From SURF-21 sp964462595 (lineage in GTDB: Bacteria > Actinomycetota > Geothermincolia > Geothermincolales > RBG-13-55-18), in assembly GCA_964462595.1 (NCBI GenBank), contig CAYWXM010000030.1, positions 1 through 64,000 on the forward strand: a stretch of 64,000 nt of DNA, written 5' to 3'. Position 1 is the stretch's first letter, and every line of letters starts with the position of its first letter. Shown here piece by piece: positions 42,688 through 51,576 of this stretch. The position numbers and the translations under genes were made by a program. Below the pieces are notes generated by a model that made no database searches, was not told where the DNA came from, and saw only the letters and a list, made by a program, of their open reading frames with translations.

Positions 42688-43197
42688 ATGAGCATCGAGA
42701 AAGACCTGGAAGAGCTGAAGGCCCTGGCCGTGGAAAAGGGAGCCATCCTGGCAGAGGTGATTCCGGCGCACGAGGTGATCCTCGACGAGAGGGCTTTATA
42801 CAAGTGCCAGTTCGGGTGCCCTGCTTACGGGCGCTACCTCACCTGCCCTCCGCATACGCCGCCGCCTTCCGAGTTCGAGAGGGCCCTGCGCAACTACAAG
42901 TGGGCCATGGTGCTGGAAGGCAGCCGTGCTGCGATGAACCGCCTGGTGGTGGAGATAGAGACGGAGGCCATGCGCCTCGGTTACTTGCTGGCACTGGGTT
43001 TGATAGGCCAGTACTGCCTGCTGTGCGAGGAATGCGTGCCGCCCGGCGAGCCGTGCCGCGACCCGGCGAATGCCCGGCCCTGCATGGCCGGCCTGGGGAT
43101 CAACGTCTTCGCCACCCTGGATCAGGCCGGGATAGGGCACGAGCCGGGCATGGGCGGCGGGGACGACGCCTCCTGGGGCATGGTCCTCGTGGACTGA
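42688..43197 (+). CDS. DUF2284 cysteine-rich metal-binding protein
   Basis: The 169-aa protein matches DUF2284 by its cysteine pattern: LYKCQFGCPAYGRYLTCPPHTP (C-x3-C-x7-C), YCLLCEECVPPGEPCRDP and ARPCMAGLGI. The cysteines suggest iron-sulfur or metal binding. Function is unknown; family members appear in anaerobes beside corrinoid enzymes. The ATG at 42688 has AAGGAG 9 nt upstream. It is transcribed away from the TetR gene. Confidence 0.8.
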   Translation: MSIEKDLEELKALAVEKGAILAEVIPAHEVILDERALYKCQFGCPAYGRYLTCPPHTPPPSEFERALRNYKWAMVLEGSRAAMNRLVVEIETEAMRLGYLLALGLIGQYCLLCEECVPPGEPCRDPANARPCMAGLGINVFATLDQAGIGHEPGMGGGDDASWGMVLVD

Positions 43198-43234
43198 CGG
43201 CAGCGGCGCCCGACCTCCGCGTCGAGGTAAGCAC

Positions 43235-44878
43235 TCATTCCAGCACGGCGCCCCTGGCGGCGGAGCTCACCAGCTTCACGTAGCGGCGCATGAACCCCGG
43301 GGGCACCTCGCGTTCCTCCGGAACACGCTCCCGGATACGCGATGCTATCTCATCCGCGGAGAGCTTTACCTCCAGGAGGCGCCCCGGGATATCTATGCTT
43401 ATCTCGTCGCCGTCTCGCAGGGCGGCGATGGGGCCGCCTACCGCGGCCTCGGGCGAGACGTGCCCGATGCAGGGCCCGGAGGTTGCCCCCGAGAAACGGC
43501 CGTCGGTGATCAGGGCGACCCTTGTAAGGCCGTGCAGTTCCAGGCCCATGGTCACCGCGAGGGTTTCTGGCATCCCCGGCCCTCCCCGCGGACCTTCGTT
43601 GCGGATGATAACCACCTCGCCGTCCCGGAGCGAGCCCTCGCGCAAGGCGGCCAGGCATCCGGCCTCGGATTCGAACACCCTGGCGGGGCCGCTGAAACGG
43701 AGCATGTCCGGGGAGACCGCGGACTGTTTGACCACCGCTCCTTCCGGCGCCAGGTTGCCGAAGAGGGCTACCGTCCCCCCTTGTGCGAACCAGGGGTTGT
43801 CGCGCCCGCGGATGACCTCCCGGTTCTTGACCTCCACCGCCTCCATCACCTCAGAAAAGGCCTGGCCCATGACGTTGACCGCGTCGAGGTGCAGGTCGGA
43901 ACGGAGTTCTTTCATCACCGCCAGCACGCCCCCGGCCAGGTAGAGTTCCTGGATGCCGTGGGGGCCGTTGGGCGCGATGGAGCACAGGGTGGGTATGCGG
44001 AGGTTGAGATCGTTGAAGCGGGAAAGGGGTAGGTCGAGTCCCAGCTCGTGTGCGATGGCCGGCAAGTGCAGGGCGGAGTTGGTGGAGCCACCGATGGCCA
44101 GGTCCACCATGAGAGCGTTTTCCACCGCTTTCTCCCCCAGGATCCTGCGTGCCGTGAGGCCCTCCTCCACCATCTCCACGATGCGCTTCCCCGTCCGCCG
44201 CGCATAGAGGAGCTTGTCGGAGTGGTAGGCGGGGACGTTGGCGGAGCCGGGAATGGTCAGGCCCATGGATTCGGCGAGGCACTGCATGGTGTTGGCGGTG
44301 CCCATGAGTTCGCAGGATCCGCAGGTGGCACAGGTGGCACAGTTCATTTTATCCAGCAGGTCGTCGTAGTCCTTGTGGAAGATGCTCCCCTTCATGCCCA
44401 GTGTGTAGCGTATGTTGAAAGCTCCCGGGCCTCCGGTGATCATGATGGTGGGGCGGTCCAGGCGTGCCGCCGCCATTATCATGCCGGGTATTATCTTGTC
44501 GCAGCTCGCCACCAGCACCAGGCCGTCAAAGAGCATGCTGCGCGCGTACGTCTCCACCGTGTCCGCGATGAGCTCCCGCTGGGGCAGCACGAAACGCATG
44601 CCCTCGTTGCCCTCGGTGAAACCGTCGCAGGGGGCGGGCACGTTGAACTCGAAAGGGATACCGCCCGCCGCGTGCACGCCCTCCCTGACCCTTTCCGCCA
44701 GCGTGCGCAGGTGCATATGCCCCGGGTTCATCTCGGTATGGGAATTTGCCACGCCGATGATGGGCTTCTCCTGCAGTTCGGCGATTTCGACGCCCAGTCC
44801 ATGCATTATGGCGAGCCGGGCGACGCTCACCGGAAAGTCGCTCTCGTCGAACATCGGTTGACTCTTGGGTTTGGTCAT
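43235..44878 (-). CDS. ilvD: Dihydroxy-acid dehydratase
   Basis: The 547-aa enzyme dehydrates 2,3-dihydroxy acids in valine and isoleucine synthesis. Features: ANSHTEMNPGHMHLRTLAE, the first cluster cysteine in ASCDKIIPGM, CATCGSCELMGTANTMQC, VDLAIGGSTNSALHLPAIA, and the C-terminal TDGRFSGATSGPCIGHVSPE. IlvD carries an iron-sulfur cluster. Its start at ATG 44878 follows GGAGGAGG; the longer frame begins with non-family residues. No other ilv gene is nearby; the EDD or sugar-acid dehydratase paralogues of the same family cannot be fully excluded. Confidence 0.88.
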   Translation of the reverse strand: MTKPKSQPMFDESDFPVSVARLAIMHGLGVEIAELQEKPIIGVANSHTEMNPGHMHLRTLAERVREGVHAAGGIPFEFNVPAPCDGFTEGNEGMRFVLPQRELIADTVETYARSMLFDGLVLVASCDKIIPGMIMAAARLDRPTIMITGGPGAFNIRYTLGMKGSIFHKDYDDLLDKMNCATCATCGSCELMGTANTMQCLAESMGLTIPGSANVPAYHSDKLLYARRTGKRIVEMVEEGLTARRILGEKAVENALMVDLAIGGSTNSALHLPAIAHELGLDLPLSRFNDLNLRIPTLCSIAPNGPHGIQELYLAGGVLAVMKELRSDLHLDAVNVMGQAFSEVMEAVEVKNREVIRGRDNPWFAQGGTVALFGNLAPEGAVVKQSAVSPDMLRFSGPARVFESEAGCLAALREGSLRDGEVVIIRNEGPRGGPGMPETLAVTMGLELHGLTRVALITDGRFSGATSGPCIGHVSPEAAVGGPIAALRDGDEISIDIPGRLLEVKLSADEIASRIRERVPEEREVPPGFMRRYVKLVSSAARGAVLE

Positions 44879-45157
44879 AGCGCACCTCCTCCTGGAAAAC
44901 TGGTTACTGATGAGCCGCCCAAGGCCTTGACGGCTCGGGATGTTTCTATTAACACTGCCCACACGCACCATCGATGCGAATATTCTACCATCCTCACCGT
45001 CGATAACCTCGCCCGGGAGGATACTGTGCAGGCGCGGCAGACATTTATGTTACAAGGCCCGGCGAAGCCGGCGCGGGCCGTTCCTCGCGCCGCGGATGTT
45101 GTATATTAGACCTGCCTGGGAGGGGAAGGACAGCGCGAGCGGGGAGGATGATAGGCC

Positions 45158-46555
45158 ATGCAGGATGATTTCGACACCATAGTGGTGGGAGCGGGGATAG
45201 CCGGCCTGGGAGTAGCGTCGGTACTCGCAAGCGAGGGCGGCGAGAAGGTCCTGGTGCTCGACCGCTACGACCGCCCCGGCGGCCGCTTGATGAGCTTTCC
45301 CGACACGCCCGGCAAGGGCTGGAAGGTGGATATAGGCCTGCACATGGCCGAGTTGGGCGATTCATCGTCCATCCATGCCTTGAACGCGCGGGTGGGGGTT
45401 GAAGTGCCCTGGGGCCCCTTCTCGGAGACGGTACAGTTCTACCACCAGGGGAAGTTCGTGAACGTCGCCGAGCTGGTCACCATGAGCGGCGACGAGCGGC
45501 GCGATTTCGGCGCCACCCTGCGTCGCATCGCGGAGATGGAGGACGCCGAGATCGCCGCCTGGGACGACCGCTCCCTGGCGGAGTGGCTGGCGGAGAGCGT
45601 AAACAGCGAGGCGGTGCGCGACCTCTTCACCGATATGGGCATGATCATGACCACCATACCCGAGGCCATCGATATGGCGGCGGGGGAGGTCCTCTACATC
45701 GGCCGGGACAACCTGCACAAGAAGAGCCAGCTGCTCACGTCGAGCTATCCCTTAGGCGGCATGGAGGCGCTTACCTCGGGGCTGGTGAAGGTCATTGGAG
45801 GCTGCGGAGGAAAAGTGGAGACCGGCCGGGAGGTGGACGAGGTAGTCATAAGCGGCGGCCGGGCCATAGGGGTCAGGGTGGCTCAGGCCGGTGGGGCCGG
45901 GCCCTACCCCGGGCATTACGCCATGCCGCTGCTGGAGGAGATAACGGCGGAGAAGGTGGTGTGCGCCCTGCCCATATACCAGCTCCCCGCCATCATCGAC
46001 TTCGCTCCCGCTACCTCTCCCATGCCCTCGTGGTGGACGAAGAGGATCACCGACATCATGCACGAGGTGACCTGCCTGGTGGGGTTCATGTTCGGCCTCT
46101 CCGAGCCGGTGACGGACAAGCTGTGTTTCTACACCGCCCTGGAGACGCCCCACGCCGGTCTGCCTTTCCAGGCCTTTCCATCTTCCAACTTCGACCCCGG
46201 CGTGGCACCCGAGGGAAAGCAGCTCCTGCATACCGACGTGGTATGCGAGTACCGGCAGGCGTCAGACCCCTTCCAGCGCAGGCGCATCCTGGACGCTCTG
46301 TGGCTGGACCTCGCCGAGATGTTCCCGGGCATAGAGGACGCGGTGGAGTGGAAGGTCCCCTATTACGTGGCGGGGTGCGACGGCCTGGCGCGCAAACCCG
46401 GCCTGGTGGGGGAGTTCAAGCCCAAGCTGCAGGCGCCTGGCGTGGAGGGCCTGTTCTTCGCGGGGGACACCTACATCGGGCGAGGCCTGGCCATGAACGG
46501 GGCGGCCCTGTCCGCCATGAGATGCGCCGACCTCATCCTCGGCGGGATGGCCTGA
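45158..46555 (+). CDS. Phytoene desaturase-type FAD oxidoreductase
   Basis: The 465-aa protein has an N-terminal dinucleotide fold (TIVVGAGIAGLGVASVLAS, RYDRPGGRLMSF), a central substrate domain, and the C-terminal FAD motif GLFFAGDTYIGRGLAMNGAA. It belongs to the broad CrtI/amine oxidase-like family; a carotenoid role is not supported by neighbours. It converges with another member of the family, separated by a REPIN-like element. GGAGG lies 10 nt before the ATG. Confidence 0.8.
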   Translation: MQDDFDTIVVGAGIAGLGVASVLASEGGEKVLVLDRYDRPGGRLMSFPDTPGKGWKVDIGLHMAELGDSSSIHALNARVGVEVPWGPFSETVQFYHQGKFVNVAELVTMSGDERRDFGATLRRIAEMEDAEIAAWDDRSLAEWLAESVNSEAVRDLFTDMGMIMTTIPEAIDMAAGEVLYIGRDNLHKKSQLLTSSYPLGGMEALTSGLVKVIGGCGGKVETGREVDEVVISGGRAIGVRVAQAGGAGPYPGHYAMPLLEEITAEKVVCALPIYQLPAIIDFAPATSPMPSWWTKRITDIMHEVTCLVGFMFGLSEPVTDKLCFYTALETPHAGLPFQAFPSSNFDPGVAPEGKQLLHTDVVCEYRQASDPFQRRRILDALWLDLAEMFPGIEDAVEWKVPYYVAGCDGLARKPGLVGEFKPKLQAPGVEGLFFAGDTYIGRGLAMNGAALSAMRCADLILGGMA

Positions 46556-46572
46556 CGCCGAACGGGGTGCTA

Positions 46573-46680
46573 GGGGTCGTATCTTCGATCTTCGGTTTCA
46601 TATCATTCGATCCTCCGGTCGATTTGGATAGAAATGGTCCTTTCTAACCAAGTCAAACCGAAGATCGAAGATACGACCCC
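46573..46680. repeat. REPIN-like element, copy 2 (108 bp)
   Basis: A perfect 26-bp inverted repeat forms the ends: 46573-46598 and 46655-46680, sharing 25 identical bases (GGGGTCGTATCTTCGATCTT then CGGTT) with copy 1. The 56-bp interior is unrelated to that of copy 1. It lies between convergent genes, so the hairpin could also act as a bidirectional terminator. Confidence 0.75.
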
Positions 46681-48188
46681 CATTCTGGTTCTGTGGTGGT
46701 GAAGGGGCGTCCGTCCCGGTGGCAGAGGACCTGGATGATGTCCCGCCCGGACTGAGCCGCGGGAGGGAGGCCGCCCCCGGGCATGACCCACTGACCGATC
46801 ATGTAGAAGTCGTCCAGTCCCGGCAGGGTCTTGTCCATTCCCCTGGACATGTTCCTGAGCATGTTGTCCGTGGTCAGCAGCCACCCCTCGAAGCTTCCCT
46901 GCCAGTTGTTGGTATAGCGCCTGTAGGTCACGGGCGTGGCCACGTCGACCATCTCCACCCTCCCCGCAGCGGAGGGGAAGCGTCCCTCGACGGCCGCAAC
47001 CACCGCGTCTCCGATGCGCCGTTTCTCCGCCCGGTAGCGCTCGCGGTCCTCGTGCAGCTTTTCCCAATAGCTGTAGCTGGTAGAGAAAGTGGCGATGAGA
47101 ACGGTCTTGCCCTCCGGCATCTGGACGGGGTCGAACCTGTGGTTGACGACCCCCATGCGGTGTTGCTGTACTCCCGCAATCTCTATGGGGCTGGCCAGGG
47201 GAAAGCTTATCGTCTGTGGTTCGCCCTCGAGTCTGTCGGCCACCCCCAGCGACACCTGGACCAGGGGCTCGAATATGGGCATGTTATCGTAGCGGTCGCG
47301 TATCTTCGCGTCCACGTATCTGCCCTCGAGCATGTCGAAGATGGTGGCGTGTCCGTCCGCCGCGGATATGACGGTATCGGCACGGTGTTCGCTGCCGTCC
47401 TCCAGGCGCACGCCCACCGCGCGGTCGTTTTCCACCAGTATCCTTTCCACCCTTGCCTTGTAGTCCACCTTGCCCCCCAGGTCGAGGTACCTGCGCTCTA
47501 TGGAGCGGGAGAACTCCAGCGAGCCACCCACGGGATAGCCGGCATCGCGGTTATGCAGCCAGGCCATGGTGAACATCAGCCCCAGGATCGGGAAGTCCGG
47601 GAGGTCGAAGATGCCCGCGAAAGCTTCGTGCAGCAGGGGGTCCGTGAAACGATCCGCGAACGCCCTGGTCGAGACCTTGCGCCATTTCATGAGCGGCCGT
47701 GTGAGGGGAAGCATCTTGGGCAGCATCTTCAGGCCGTCCAGGGGAGAGGAGACCTCCCGCGGTTTGGGCAGGGGCATATCGACCCGGCTGATGGCCCTGA
47801 CCGCCGAGGTGAACTCCTCGATAGGCATGGCATCGGCGGGAGCCAGTTCCTTCATGTGCCGCTCCAGGCGGTCGATGTCCGTGTTCAGGTCGAAGAACCT
47901 GCCGCCGCTGCCCTCGAAGCGTATGAAAACCTCGTGGTCAATGATCTCCTTTCCCTGCAGGGCTCCCAGCTCCCTCCATATGCGGTTGAAGCTGGATGAG
48001 GGGTCGGTGCCCACCAGCCAGTGTATGCAGCCGTCTATGGTGTATTCCCCGCGTGGCCAGGCGGTGCACAGCCCGCCCGGCATGTCGTGCAGCTCGAAGA
48101 TATGGGTGTCGTAGCCGTTCATGCGCCCGTAGCATCCTGCTGAAAGGCCGGCTATGCCCGCCCCGATGATGATGATCGATCTACCCAT
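46653..48188 (-). CDS. Phytoene desaturase-type FAD oxidoreductase (C-terminus in repeat)
   Basis: The 511-aa protein has the FAD fold SIIIIGAGIAGLSAGCYGR, FELHDMPGGLCTAWPRGEY, a CrtI-like central part, and FYMIGQWVMPGGGLPPAAQS near the C-terminus. The last nine codons, reading GSYLRSSV and stop, are encoded by the right arm of the REPIN-like element, so insertion apparently replaced the native C-terminus. Likely substrates are hydrophobic isoprenoids or aryl compounds; no carotenoid genes are adjacent. TTGGGG precedes the ATG. Confidence 0.82.
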   Translation of the reverse strand: MGRSIIIIGAGIAGLSAGCYGRMNGYDTHIFELHDMPGGLCTAWPRGEYTIDGCIHWLVGTDPSSSFNRIWRELGALQGKEIIDHEVFIRFEGSGGRFFDLNTDIDRLERHMKELAPADAMPIEEFTSAVRAISRVDMPLPKPREVSSPLDGLKMLPKMLPLTRPLMKWRKVSTRAFADRFTDPLLHEAFAGIFDLPDFPILGLMFTMAWLHNRDAGYPVGGSLEFSRSIERRYLDLGGKVDYKARVERILVENDRAVGVRLEDGSEHRADTVISAADGHATIFDMLEGRYVDAKIRDRYDNMPIFEPLVQVSLGVADRLEGEPQTISFPLASPIEIAGVQQHRMGVVNHRFDPVQMPEGKTVLIATFSTSYSYWEKLHEDRERYRAEKRRIGDAVVAAVEGRFPSAAGRVEMVDVATPVTYRRYTNNWQGSFEGWLLTTDNMLRNMSRGMDKTLPGLDDFYMIGQWVMPGGGLPPAAQSGRDIIQVLCHRDGRPFTTTEPEWGSYLRSSV

Positions 48189-48228
48189 GGCAAAACCCCA
48201 AGACCTTATAGACCCGCATTATATCCGC

Positions 48229-48681
48229 TCAGAGTTGCGCCTCGAAGTAAGTGCGCTCCTGGGTGAAGCCCATCTTCTTGTAGAAACCCGTAGCCCCTGC
48301 ATAGTCCAGATCGGTGGCCACGGCCATGATGGAGCATCCCAGTTGCAGCGCATGTTTCTTCGCCTCATCGATTAACTCTCGCCCTACGCCCTTACCGCGG
48401 GCCCTCTCGCTTACCACCATCTCGGTGATGGTTGCCTTGTTCATGCCGGTAGTGAGGGTTGGCCTTACGAAGAAAAGCACCAGGCCCAGGGCTTCGCCGC
48501 CTTCCTTGGCTATGAGAAAGATCCAGTCGGGCGATTCAAGCATCTTCGTGAGGGTCTTGTACCAGATCCCCAGGTCGATCAGGGGCGCCTGCTCCGCGAA
48601 ACCGATGGCATCGGCAAGCTCCCTGATGAGCTTGAATATCTCCTCCTCGTTGTCTGTGGTCGCTTTTATAACCTCCAGCAT
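48229..48681 (-). CDS. GNAT-family N-acetyltransferase
   Basis: The 150-aa protein has the GNAT fold: an N-terminal helix pair, KEGGEALGLVLFFV, TITEMVVSERARGKGVGRELIDEA (the acetyl-CoA-binding RxxGxG-type loop) and CSIMAVATDLDYAGATGFYKKMGF. Substrate unknown. The ATG 48681 has GGAGG 5 nt upstream. It is 40 bp downstream of the phytoene desaturase-type gene start on the same strand, with its own promoter likely in 48682-48957. Confidence 0.85.
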   Translation of the reverse strand: MLEVIKATTDNEEEIFKLIRELADAIGFAEQAPLIDLGIWYKTLTKMLESPDWIFLIAKEGGEALGLVLFFVRPTLTTGMNKATITEMVVSERARGKGVGRELIDEAKKHALQLGCSIMAVATDLDYAGATGFYKKMGFTQERTYFEAQL

Positions 48682-48920
48682 ATCGCCCTCCTCTCCGCTC
48701 GCACGGAAGCATCTTGAGCTTTTATATAGTATAGCGCGGGACAGCAGGGAGGAAAGCCGCGAATGTCGGGCGATGGCGCGGAGGGGGCCTGTTGGCATTA
48801 TAATCCCCCCGAGCAATAGTTTATCGCGGCATGATCTGCGGCGGGGGAAGGCCGCAAGGTTATGCGCCCGGTGGTCATGCCCGCCGGGTTAATGTGGACG
48901 GTGGTTTCTCTATAAAAGGC

Positions 48921-48956
48921 CGTTTATCGTGATATAAAGGGCGTTCATCGTGATAT
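48921..48956. promoter_or_regulatory. Direct repeats before the sirtuin gene
   Basis: CGTTTATCGTGATAT (48921-48935) and CGTTCATCGTGATAT (48942-48956) differ by one base and are spaced exactly 21 bp, two helical turns. TATAAA (48911-48916) just upstream may be a -10. They may be tandem regulator sites for the sirtuin gene. Confidence 0.45.
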
Positions 48957-49005
48957 CATGGTCTCTGTGGACGCGCTCGAGCATGGTTTTATTGGGATGT
49001 TTACC

Positions 49006-49824
49006 ATGGAAACCGATAACCTGATAGAAGAGGCGGCCTCGATCGTCGCCGCAGCCCATAGCCTGGTGGCTTTCTCCGGTGCGGGGGTATCGGCGGAGAG
49101 CGGGATACCCACCTTCCGTGACCCCGGAGGCCTCTGGGACCGCTTCGACCCGATGGAGGTGGGCGGCGGGGATATCTTCACCTCCATGTTCAGTGGGTCG
49201 GGGATTTCCCAGGAGGCCGTGGATTTCGTCTCCGAGATCCTCGCGGTCCTGGAAAAGGCGAGCCCCAACCCGGGGCATTATGCCCTGGGCGAGCTGGAGA
49301 AGATGGGTATACTGAGGTCGGTCATAACCCAGAACATCGACAACCTGCACCGCGAGGCGGGTAATTCCCGCGTGATAGAAGTGCACGGCAGCATCTTTCG
49401 GCTCGTGTGCATGGCTTGCGGCAGGAAAATAGAGCTCGCGCGGGAGGATCTCTTCACCCTGGGCAGAGAGCTGGTGAAGTTCATGCGCGCGGGAGACCTG
49501 GAAGCCATCATCAAGCTCGTGTCCAGGTGCGAGTGTGGCGGCGTGTGCAGGATGGACGTGGTGGGTTTCGGGGAACCCGTGCAGGATATGGGCCTGGCCA
49601 TGAGCGAGGCGAGGGAGGCTGACGTCCTGCTTATCCTGGGGACCTCGGGGATGGTCTACCCCGCCGCCTATATCCCCGAACACGCCAAGAAGACCGGGGC
49701 GAAGGTCATAGAGATAAACGCGACGGGATACTGCTTCCCCGACCTCCTGGATGTCGGCATCAAAGGAAAAACAGGCGAGGTCCTGCCGCGGATTCTGCAG
49801 CGCGTGAAGGAAATACGGGATTAA
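49006..49824 (+). CDS. Sir2-type NAD-dependent protein deacylase
   Basis: The 272-aa sirtuin has VAFSGAGVSAESGIPTFRDP, the TQNIDNLH NAD motif, the catalytic histidine in VHGSIFRLVC, and a zinc site of four cysteines (VCMACG and SRCECGGVC); the second pair is C-x-C rather than C-x2-C. It would remove acyl groups from lysine using NAD. I place the start at ATG 49006 because it gives the usual sirtuin N-terminus; the ATG at 48958 abuts the direct repeats upstream and adds 16 odd residues. Confidence 0.85.
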   Translation: METDNLIEEAASIVAAAHSLVAFSGAGVSAESGIPTFRDPGGLWDRFDPMEVGGGDIFTSMFSGSGISQEAVDFVSEILAVLEKASPNPGHYALGELEKMGILRSVITQNIDNLHREAGNSRVIEVHGSIFRLVCMACGRKIELAREDLFTLGRELVKFMRAGDLEAIIKLVSRCECGGVCRMDVVGFGEPVQDMGLAMSEAREADVLLILGTSGMVYPAAYIPEHAKKTGAKVIEINATGYCFPDLLDVGIKGKTGEVLPRILQRVKEIRD

Positions 49825-50009
49825 GCCGGCTCCTCGAACACCGGAAGCAGATACCGCCCGCATGCCATGCTACGAGCAGGCAATCGTGTAAGGCGCCCCT
49901 TGCTAATCCGACACCTGAACCCCGGTATCGGATGGAGCGTCGGCCATCGTTTTTTCTCGAGCGGGAACCGGCGCCGCTGCGATGCCCGGGATCGAGCGGC
50001 TGGCCCCGT

Positions 50010-50966
50010 TCAGGCGTGGAAAGTAAGGCGCGTTCCGACCATGTTCAGGATGAACTCGGCGGGCATGGCCTCCTCGAAGGCCATGGCGGCCTTGCGCCCG
50101 GTGCAATGCGTGGGCACCACGTAGTCGGGTTTGAACGCCTGCAGGCCCTCGATGGTCTGTCCGATGATAGGCTCGAAGGCGGGGCCGGTAAGGTGGAAGC
50201 CCCCCATGACCACGTGTACCTTGTCCACGCCGGTCACCTTCCTGGCATAGGTCACCGTGTTCACGATGCCCGAATGCGAGCAGCCGGAGAGGACCACCAG
50301 CCCCTTGCCCCGCAGGTTGGCGACGATGGCCGTGTCGTCCTCTATGGGGTCCCAATGCTCCTCACCGTCTTTTTCGTAAAAGGCATTGGGCATGCCCTTC
50401 TCGAAATCCGTCAGCCTCTCGACCTCCCCCAGGAAGAGTAAGGTGCCGTCTGCAATGAGGGCAGGCTCTACGCTTTCCACGATCTTCGCACCGGCCTGCT
50501 CCCACAAGGCGCGGTCAGCGGGCGGGAATTTTATCCTTATATCGCCCACCTTGAGATAGCGGTTCTCCTTGAAGGCGGAAGGATGGAGGTAGAAGGGCAG
50601 AGGCCTGGTGGGGATAGCCTTGACCACGGGGACGAGCGCGCCGAAATGGTCCATGTGGCCGTGTGAGAGCGCCGCCGCCTCCACGCCGGAGATGTCCACG
50701 CCGAGCTTATCGATGTTGTAGGGCACGGCTACGTCCGAGAGCCCGAAGTCGAAAAATATCTCGTGCGCTTCCTCGCCGGAGGTGGTCTTCACCATGGCGG
50801 AAAAACCGTGTTCGGCGAGGACCGAGCCCTTGACCTCCATGTCCTTTACGGGCATGGCACGCGTGATGATCTCGCTGAAATCCATGGTTACCAGGTCGGT
50901 ATAGTTGTCGGAAAGGGAGAGTATCTCCACCTGGTCGACTTCCCTCAGCTTTACGCTATCGCTCAT
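50010..50966 (-). CDS. MBL-fold hydrolase (COG1237 type)
   Basis: The 318-aa protein has AALSHGHMDHFGALVPV (HxHxDH), VLSGCSHSGIVNTVTYA, VMGGFHLTGP and VVPTHCTGRKA, the pattern of the MBL subfamily that includes the pterin-forming enzyme of methanopterin synthesis and many unassigned bacterial members. It probably binds two zinc ions. The ATG 50966 has GGAGGG 6-7 nt upstream; ATG 50972 is slightly farther 5' but too close to the ribosome binding site. The substrate is unknown. Confidence 0.83.
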   Translation of the reverse strand: MSDSVKLREVDQVEILSLSDNYTDLVTMDFSEIITRAMPVKDMEVKGSVLAEHGFSAMVKTTSGEEAHEIFFDFGLSDVAVPYNIDKLGVDISGVEAAALSHGHMDHFGALVPVVKAIPTRPLPFYLHPSAFKENRYLKVGDIRIKFPPADRALWEQAGAKIVESVEPALIADGTLLFLGEVERLTDFEKGMPNAFYEKDGEEHWDPIEDDTAIVANLRGKGLVVLSGCSHSGIVNTVTYARKVTGVDKVHVVMGGFHLTGPAFEPIIGQTIEGLQAFKPDYVVPTHCTGRKAAMAFEEAMPAEFILNMVGTRLTFHA

Positions 50967-51255
50967 CTCCATCCCTCCTCATGCTATGGAATCAGGCATA
51001 TGTAAAATTAATCATACCCGCTCGGACCGTCCAGGGAAATAGAAGGGGGATGCGGCTCCGCACCGTCCCGCCGCATGTATGCGTTGCAACGGCCTTGCCG
51101 CGCGGTGGCGGGAAGGGGAGGAGATGTAGCGGCGCGACCCGGAGGGCGGATTTCATATATTATTATCTGAGGATACAAGCGGATGGCCGGAATAGTTGTT
51201 TCGACGGCCCTCCCGGCCCGGTACGGATCGAGGCCATTTTCAAGAGGGTGAGGTC

Positions 51256-51555
51256 GTGGGAGAAGAGATCTACAAGTGCGCTTTCTGCCGCAAGGAGATG
51301 AACCCCGGGAAAGAGGTTTACGGCCTGGGCGTCAGGCTGAGGGCGGAGCTGGAATACAGGGGGGCGGTTGGAAGGAGGACAGCGGTCCAGCTTCTATTGG
51401 GGGGCAGGGAGATCGAGTGCATGGTGACCGCGGATGGCTCACAGGCCAGGAACGAGGGCTGGGATCTTATCTTCATGGTATGTAGCGAAAAGTGCGGGAA
51501 AGAGCTCAAGAAGCTGCTGGAAAAAGAGGAAGACCTCTTCGAGGAGATAATGTAG
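51256..51555 (+). CDS. Small zinc-ribbon-like protein
   Basis: The 99-aa product starts at GTG after AGAGGGTGAGG and carries IYKCAFCRKEM at the N-terminus and VCSEKCGKELKKLLE near the end; these two C-x2-C/C-x3-C pairs could bind one zinc ion. The middle is beta-rich. It lies 21 bp upstream of the acyl-CoA dehydrogenase gene on the same strand, so it may be cotranscribed. Function unknown. Confidence 0.65.
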   Translation: MGEEIYKCAFCRKEMNPGKEVYGLGVRLRAELEYRGAVGRRTAVQLLLGGREIECMVTADGSQARNEGWDLIFMVCSEKCGKELKKLLEKEEDLFEEIM

Positions 51556-51576
51556 GAGGGGCGGGAAGGGGGTGCC

